DNA from: Volvox africanus
Taxonomy: Eukaryota > Chlorophyta > Chlorophyceae > Chlamydomonadales > Volvocaceae
Direction of reading: 5' to 3'
Assembly (NCBI GenBank): GCA_030268105.1
Contig: BSDZ01000011.1
Coordinates: 1,612,001 to 1,676,000, forward strand
Length of the DNA: 64,000 bases
The translations under genes and the position numbers were made by a program. Shown here piece by piece: positions 58,167 through 64,000 of this stretch. The first letter of the stretch is position 1. The number at the start of each line of letters is the position of its first letter. The notes under the pieces were generated by a model that was given only the letters and a program-made list of their open reading frames with translations, had not been told where the DNA came from and searched no databases.

Positions 58167-59246
58167 TTAAACATAAATGATCTGACCAACTGCAGCAATC
58201 CTCTCTAGGCCTGCCATATATGTTGCCGTTACAAACGTTTGTAGTTTACTATTTATTATATATTGCGCAAGACAATCTTTTCGCTTATCGTCAAGATGAA
58301 CAAATAGTTCATCCAATAATAAAATAGGAGTGGTTTTTGCTATTGCTTTATTTGCTTCAATCTGACCTATTAATATTGAAATTAACAAAGCTTTTTGCTC
58401 ACCGGTAGAACAAAATTTTGCAAATTGGTCTTTTTCTTTATGTTTTACAATCAGTTCTTGCTTATTTATTCCTAAATTTGTTCTCTTAGTAATTCGATCA
58501 TTCTGTCGATTTTTGGAAAGGCCTGTTAAATATGTTTCTAAAAACTCTTCATCTCCTACTGCTTTACCAAATAAATGATTAACTGCAAGCTGAGCCTTAG
58601 GAAAAGGTGTGTCAACCATATCTATATATTCTTGTACAAAGTTTATCACATTTGAGCGTAACTTAATGATTTTTAATGCTATATCAGCAATTTTTGTTTC
58701 AAGGATTTTTAACCATGAATCATTAAAATTCGAATTATTTTGTATAAGAAGCTTTAAGCGTTCACGAGCTAAATGGTCATATTTATTTATATTACTAGCG
58801 TGCTCCTGATAAAAATTATAAACTATTCTATCAAGAAACTTCCTCCGTTCAGAAGGAGAACTCAAGAATATTCCATCCATCTGAGGCGTAAGCCAAATGA
58901 TATTGGCAAGGGCAATAAGTTCCATATTGCGGATCTTTGATCCATTATATTCTATTGTTCTTAAATTATTGTTAAAGACATAATTAGATTCTACTAATGC
59001 TTTACCAATCTTGCTTTTGAAATATATGCTACTGGACCACCCCCCGCTAGAATTATAAGCCATCTCTTTATATTTTGCCCCTTGTAAACCTTTACCTGGA
59101 GAAAGTAATGAAATTGATTCTAGAATATTTGTTTTACCACTACCATTTTCACCAAGGATAATAATTATATTATTATCAAAAACTAGGTTTAGCTCCTTGA
59201 AATTGCGATAATTATAGAGGTTTAACCTTTCTAAGTAAACTGTCAT
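58167..59246 (-). CDS. recF: RecF recombination mediator, intact bacterial frame
   Basis: A 359-codon open frame from ATG 59246 to TAA, the full length of rickettsial RecF. Walker A is GENGSGKT near residue 34, the ABC signature is in CSTGEQKALLISILI, and Walker B with the following D-loop is PILLLDELFVHLDD. The start reads MTVYLERLNLYNYRNFKEL. RecF loads RecA at gaps in bacterial DNA repair. The ATG overlaps the mfd stop as TAATG, a bacterial coupled-operon arrangement. It is the only intact gene in the block; its neighbours are broken. It has no intron, no visible algal promoter and very AT-rich codons, so expression in the alga is doubtful. Confidence 0.92.
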   Translation of the reverse strand: MTVYLERLNLYNYRNFKELNLVFDNNIIIILGENGSGKTNILESISLLSPGKGLQGAKYKEMAYNSSGGWSSSIYFKSKIGKALVESNYVFNNNLRTIEYNGSKIRNMELIALANIIWLTPQMDGIFLSSPSERRKFLDRIVYNFYQEHASNINKYDHLARERLKLLIQNNSNFNDSWLKILETKIADIALKIIKLRSNVINFVQEYIDMVDTPFPKAQLAVNHLFGKAVGDEEFLETYLTGLSKNRQNDRITKRTNLGINKQELIVKHKEKDQFAKFCSTGEQKALLISILIGQIEANKAIAKTTPILLLDELFVHLDDKRKDCLAQYIINSKLQTFVTATYMAGLERIAAVGQIIYV

Positions 59247-60228
59247 TATTCCTGAAAATGTTTAAGAAATTGTTTTGCCTCTTCTAAAATATCAGCTGAA
59301 TTTTTTAAATCTTTAATAAAAACCAGTTTATTATCAGGTTTAATTTTAGCATGCCGGGAAAATTTTTGTACAAAAGGCATCACTCTATCCGAAACATCAA
59401 AATTTTTGTTAAATTTAACTACAAACCCGCCTGCTCCACTATCTAGGCTTTCTATTTTAAGAGAATAACATATGCTTTTTATTTCCACTATCTTAAGCAA
59501 GTTATTAAATTCTTCAGGCAAGAGGCCAAACCTGTCTATTATCTCATCTCTAAATGCTTCAATTTCAGAATGATTTTTAAGATTAGCTGTTCTCCTATAT
59601 ATGGCAAGACGAAGAGAACTATCTTCAATATAAGTAGTTGGGATATAAACAGCTATTCCAAGATTAATAGATGGAGTAAACTCTAACTGCTTCTCACTAA
59701 TATTCTGAGTTTTAAGCTCTGCTATAGCTTCATTAAGCATTTCTTGATATAACTCAGAGCCCACTTCCTTAATATGTCCTGACTGCTCATCACCTACCAA
59801 ATTCCCAAAACCACGCAAATCTATATCATGGCTTGCAATGGTAAAGCCCGCACCAAGCGAATCGATATTCTGTAAAATCTCCAATCGTTGCCACAGATGT
59901 TTTGTCGTAACTTTATTATTCATTAGCGTAAGATAAGCATATCCTTACCTTACCACGACCAACCCTTCCTCTTAATTGGTAAAGCTGGCTAAGACCCAGC
60001 ATATCTGATTTGTGAATTATTATTGTATTAGCAGCTGCTATATCAATCCCCGATTCTATTATCGTAGTTGAAAGTAATATATCAAATTTACCATCACAAA
60101 ATTCATTCATTATGTTATCAATATCTTTAGGAGACATCTGCCCATGAGCGATTTTAAACTTACGCTCAGGCTTATATTCCATAAGTTTCTTGGTAACCCA
60201 CTCAATATCCTTTATTCTTGTAGATGTA
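59246..60228 (-). pseudogene. mfd: mfd (transcription-repair coupling factor), C-terminal third with a frameshift
   Basis: Two minus-strand frames join: the upstream one ([50 protein letters not shown]) and the downstream one from about 59923 ([60 protein letters not shown] and the C-terminal D7 domain, ending FLKHFQE). These are helicase motifs V and VI and the TRG motif of Mfd. A one-base frameshift lies near 59925, and about 800 N-terminal residues are absent, cut at about 60228. Confidence 0.9.
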
Positions 60229-60232
60229 CCTT

Positions 60233-60321
60233 ATACTATATTTTTTTGATGTAGAATCAGGAGTTATTACAATTGATAATCAAGATATAACTAAGGTTAC
60301 GCAAGAATCAACAGGATAGAA
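60233..60321 (+). pseudogene. ABC-transporter ATPase fragment (bacterial)
   Basis: The plus strand reads FFDVESGVITIDNQDITKVTQES, given here as FFDVESGVITID and NQDITKVTQES, then a stop. This is the region after Walker A of an ABC-B/Atm1-type exporter (consensus FYDVxSGxIxIDGQDIxxVTQESLR). It is opposite in strand to mfd and abuts it, so the bacterial DNA was rearranged. Right after it an LTR-B copy begins. Confidence 0.75.
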
Positions 60322-60846
60322 TTAAGTACGCGAGTACTTATCCAAAATAGTCATCGAGTAGACTTCGGTCTCTAGGTGGCCGTCCTCACACCTATCATGC
60401 TCGCGATGCCGATGTGCAGTACAAGTCACACTGGATCCCAATCCCAAGTGTGAGTACTATCAGAGCACTCTTCTGATTATCACATAATTCATGAGATAAA
60501 TGGATGCAACGTATGCAAGGTGCAAAGGTCCAAATATTGATATTCGGTTGCCAACTAACCATCGCCATCATTGCATTCCCACATGCACGCCTGATCCATG
60601 ATACGAATGATGTAATAATATATCAAATATTATTACTTGACGGATTATGCCATAATGGTGTCGTGCATCGGTGTTGACCCCGAGTCAAACATATTTGACT
60701 GACAGGGTGATGTCACGAGTAATGGTGCGGGATGATAATCTAGCTAGATATACGCAGATATATCACACTAGCATGCTCGTGTCACATTTGCTCATACATC
60801 GGTAGACTCAAGTCTACCTCTGCATGGGTGACGATCGCACCGTGGT
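60322..60846 (+). mobile_element. LTR-B copy, 3' part
   Basis: Reverse complement of parts of 53318-54240. It ends GGTACAACA at 60846, directly before AAATCCTCC of repeat R3. Its 5' part is missing at the bacterial junction. An internal segment of the other copy (about 53440-53790) is absent here. Confidence 0.7.
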
Positions 60847-61952
60847 ACAACAAAATCCTCCTCTTGTGTTCTCTGTCGGGAGCTGGTGGTCAGGGGGCAG
60901 GGATGGAGTGCAACCGCCCTGCCTCACCTGGTCATGGCTCGTCAGATTGTAACAGCTAAAACAATTGTTATCTTCATAAAACCCTTACAACTGTTTTGTT
61001 CCATCAAGTTGGTGTTCGTTAGGTGTGACATGAAGGGGCTTATGTTTAGACATCCAAAATGGTATTCTCTTCCCCACTTGGTGTCTGCCCCTTTTTCGCT
61101 GGCACATGGATAGGGGCCGTAGAGAGCAAGGAAACTCTGCGTAACCAAAAAACAGGTGATCTCTAGCGGCCTCAGATGAAGACGCTGAGGTACGCGTGCC
61201 CACTCGGTTAAAAATCCCGGAGATCCCCACGCCAGCCCGCAAGGGCGGAGTAACCATAATAATAATAATAATCTGCCCCTTTTTCCCCGTCCTCATCACC
61301 CCAAGGATGCGACCTCACTCAGCAACACCAGCCTTCCGACCCCTCAGCGGCAGCACCAGCAGCCACAACCCCCACACGTTCACTAATGTAACCGCCAACA
61401 GTACTAAAGGCCCACTCAACAACTGCTCTAACAACCCTGATGCACAGCTCCATCGGACCAGCAGCACACCCCAGGACCATGGGAGTGCCGGGTGGCGGCA
61501 GCCGCAGTGCTGGTGCAGGCAGGGCCGTGGCAGCATGGAGTGTTTCTGTCAGCCATGCATCCGTAGTTCTGTCGGCAGAAAGTGGATCCGGCCCACCAAG
61601 TCCTCCCAGAACAAAGGGAGGACGGAGTCCCACGAGCAGAGATGATGGTGACAAGGAGTTGAGTTATGATAAATAATTCAGGCAACAAACAATACAGTAC
61701 AGTAGGTCGGTAAATAGCTGAGATGTTCTACGGTCCGGCAATATGTATGTATGTCATACTGTCTGGTTCCATACTCAACAAAGCTGATTATATGCATATA
61801 TATATACAGGGTTTATATATATATATAGGGTATATATATATATGCATTGTATGTGTTGACTCATAACATACAGGGAAAACGTCATCCTGTTGTCAGCCCA
61901 GGCCAGCTGCAGCAAGTTCAACCATTAATGGTTGGTATGGCCGTCAGTGTTG
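60847..61952. repeat. Dispersed repeat R3, copy 2
   Basis: Matches 45401-46305 except for the 174-bp SINE at 61098-61271 and the chromovirus LTR that begins at 61953. An AT-rich (ATATAC)n tract lies at 61793-61842. Confidence 0.85.
61098..61271 (+). mobile_element. 5'-truncated SINE with 14-bp target duplication
   Basis: 174 bp flanked by identical TCTGCCCCTTTTTC (61084-61097 and 61272-61285). It is absent from the R3 copy at 45.6 kb, where this 14-mer occurs once. The 3' end, CGGAGTAACC then (ATA)n, and CACGCCAGCCCGCAAGGG resemble the tails of the two larger SINE copies. Confidence 0.85.
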
Positions 61953-62680
61953 TGTTGTATATGTAATAATGAAGGGTGTTATTATAAGATTCCGGTTGTT
62001 GTGCCAGAGCCCGATTGTATAGCAACACAGACCAAGTCTTACCTGGGATGCTATAGGGCCTAGAGTCAGGTGTGACCTTCATAAGTCACTACAACAATCG
62101 GAAAATCAGTGAACCAGTAGCCAGATGTTCCACCTTTTACCATTCAGTCGGTAAATGGCCCAGTCCATACAGGTTATGGACTACCGACAAGTTTGGTATT
62201 TGGTTGGTAATGGCGGCTGGTGGCTGCGTCCAAATCCGTAATCCTGATTCGTGATGGGATTATGAAACGATTACACTGGTAATTAGTTAAATTATGATTA
62301 TTAACAATAAACAAATCATCATTATCTCTTAATCATTCACTGAAATGCATTATGGATACAACAACTAGTCCCCCTCTAGATGCAGCGTGCCGATGCATGA
62401 GAAGAAAGCAGTCATGTTGAGGTAGGGCAGCATCAGAGAGAGCCCTCCTTAGTCTGCGCCCGTAGCTTAGCTTCATCAAGCAGGGGTTTCAAGTCAGGGA
62501 TGAAGTTACGTGCCGGTTTCCAGCCATTGTGCTCAGATGAATACCCGGACCACTTAATCAGGTGCACGTGCTTGCGCTTACCCTGGCCAACACGTCATGC
62601 ACGGTAAACTAGGATACGTTCGACGGGATCTGCTTGCCCGCCAGCCAGGTAGAGGGGCTGGCTTCCGTAAGGTAGAGGGG
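61953..62680 (-). mobile_element. Ty3/Gypsy chromovirus 3' end: chromodomain, polypurine tract, 3' LTR
   Basis: On the minus strand: VERILVYRA, an in-frame stop, RVGQGKRKHVHLIKWSGYSS and EHNGWKPARNFIPDL, which is the integrase C-terminal chromodomain (about 62640-62430). Then a polypurine tract AGAGGGGGACTAG (62376-62364), then an LTR with TGTTGTAT...ATACAACA ends (62363-61953, 411 bp). Upstream of the chromodomain the homology fades at about 62680, so most of pol is missing here. The stop inside the chromodomain shows decay. The LTR end is joined to R3. Confidence 0.82.
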
Positions 62681-64000
62681 CTGGTGTGGGGGCGAGCCCA
62701 GCAATCCTGAGGCACAGCAGCTGGCCACATGCACTTTGTACGGCACCTTGATCAACTTAAAATTCCATTAAACTCGAGTAAACTCGAGAAGGCTTTTCAT
62801 AGCACACGGTGGGATGTTCTGATGCCGCACATTATCCCAAAGGAGTAGCGGCGTATGACACTATTCACCGCAACGCATATGTACGGACTGTTCGACATAA
62901 CGGACTGCAACACAACCGCGTAACCTACCAGCGTCTCAAGTTGGGGTAAGGGGGAGGGAGGCATTCCACCCTCACTGCGATCCCCTGATTCCTTCGCGTT
63001 TCCTTTTGCCATAATTGCGCCACCATGAAGCTGCAGCCGTCGGAGTACACGGGGCTAATGAATCCCTCTGCTCACTATCACAAATACACCCAACCCACCC
63101 ACCCAAACTCATACAAACAGCCACAGCCACATGAATCGGATGTAACATAATTAAGGGATTGATGAGGGACCTCATCACATACCGCGTCAGTCATGACCTA
63201 GAAGCTCCGCACATGTCCAGGGCAGCACTCAGACTCATTCACATTCTGCGCGCACAGAAAACCTGAGAGGAAGGCGACTACGTGGTGTCTAGCTGTTTAG
63301 GTCAAGATCACCTTCACATGTACTTATATACACATACATCTTCGTGCGCAACTATATACGCACATAAACACACATGCACAAAAGTGCACGCAGGAAAACG
63401 CAGAGAGGAAAACAGCGACCTACGTTAGCTTGTTGGTTTGTCGCACGCGTGTATACGATTGGTTTTACACACTGAGGCTGCGGAAGCGCTTTACCCATCA
63501 CACCAACCCTACAGCCGCATCTTTCGCTGTCGTACACACAGGCAGTGGCTAATGCAACACGTGTGAGCAACACGTACGCGTGGAAATACATGGCATACAA
63601 AATGGAGCGACAAGGTTAAGGCTAAGGCTAAGGTTACGGCACACACACGCTTCATGTACTCATCACATATATAAATGGATTGAATAACGAACATTCTGCA
63701 TTGCCCTGCCGGGTTGAGAAAGGTGGTCGTCTGCAAGACCCAGAACCCCATCACCACCTCCATTACTGAGAGCGACCAGAGGGCTCCTTTCCACGGATCC
63801 GTACTAGCATGACCCCTTACGAGGAGGGCTGGCAGGCAGGATACGCCTTCTCTGTGCCGTTCCTCCTCCACCTCACGTGGTATCATCCACCCCAAGGGTG
63901 CGTCAAGCACCACCCCACCCGCAGGCCGCCGGCGGGTGAGCAGCCCTGGGACATAGCTGGATTCTCAACATATCACAACAGCATCATCCTCGCAGCGGAG
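62681..64000. other. Unassigned end of window
   Basis: No gene, RNA or transposon end recognised. There are short direct repeats GGTAGAGGGGCTGG (62648 and 62670). An open minus-strand frame at 63913-63509 is low-quality and probably not coding. Confidence 0.35.

Noticed and set aside
1..64000. CRISPR array, bacterial operons with Shine-Dalgarno sites, or plasmid origin outside the rickettsial block
   Set aside because: No spaced identical repeats or bacterial gene organisation occur elsewhere; the tandem arrays are microsatellites or minisatellites.

Overview
The window looks like nuclear DNA of a volvocine green alga (Volvox/Chlamydomonas relatives). Coding blocks are GC-rich and cut into many short exons joined by clean GT-AG introns, (GT)n/(CA)n tracts fill introns and spacers, and the proteins are plant/algal: a malonyl-CoA synthetase, a SOQ1/NHLRC2-type Trx-NHL protein and a leukotriene-A4-hydrolase-type aminopeptidase. 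The species call is an inference.

Layout. 1.1-5.4 kb (+): a multi-exon gene with glycosyltransferase-like C-terminal features. 5.4-11.3 kb: gene-poor, with two solo LTRs that have perfect 5-bp target duplications, a stray copy of one exon of the malonyl-CoA synthetase gene, and the first copy of a 1,224-bp direct repeat. 11.5-15.6 kb (-): exons of one or two unrecognised membrane proteins, bracketed by the second copy of that repeat at 16.2-17.4 kb. 19-24 kb (-): malonyl-CoA synthetase, 10 exons, 544 codons. 24.7-33.3 kb (+): SOQ1/NHLRC2-like gene, 13 exons chained in phase. 36.1-42.5 kb (+): M1 aminopeptidase/LTA4H-like gene, 15 exons, 642 codons. The three exon chains keep phase across every junction, which is strong internal support.

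43.5-62.7 kb is a nest of repeats: a 0.95-kb fold-back element, three dispersed repeat families (called R1, R2, R3 here), a long-LTR family (LTR-B), a tRNA-derived SINE with an (AAT)n tail present once with its tRNA head and twice truncated, all with 13-14 bp target duplications, a Copia fragment, and the 3' end of a Ty3/Gypsy chromovirus. Each insertion can be ordered by what it interrupts.

The main surprise is at about 55.9-60.3 kb: a very AT-rich block of bacterial genes (IS982 transposase fragment, lipA, recF, mfd and an ABC-transporter ATPase fragment) of Rickettsiales type. lipA has several frameshifts and has lost an internal segment, replaced by a Copia LTR-PBS-gag piece whose LTR family also sits as a solo LTR at 9.35 kb. 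mfd has one frameshift and lacks its N-terminal two-thirds. recF is an intact 359-codon frame that overlaps the mfd stop as TAATG. A second short AT-rich, bacterial-looking piece lies in an intron of the SOQ1-like gene at 26.5 kb. The simplest reading is endosymbiont DNA inserted into the algal nucleus, decaying and being colonised by host transposons.
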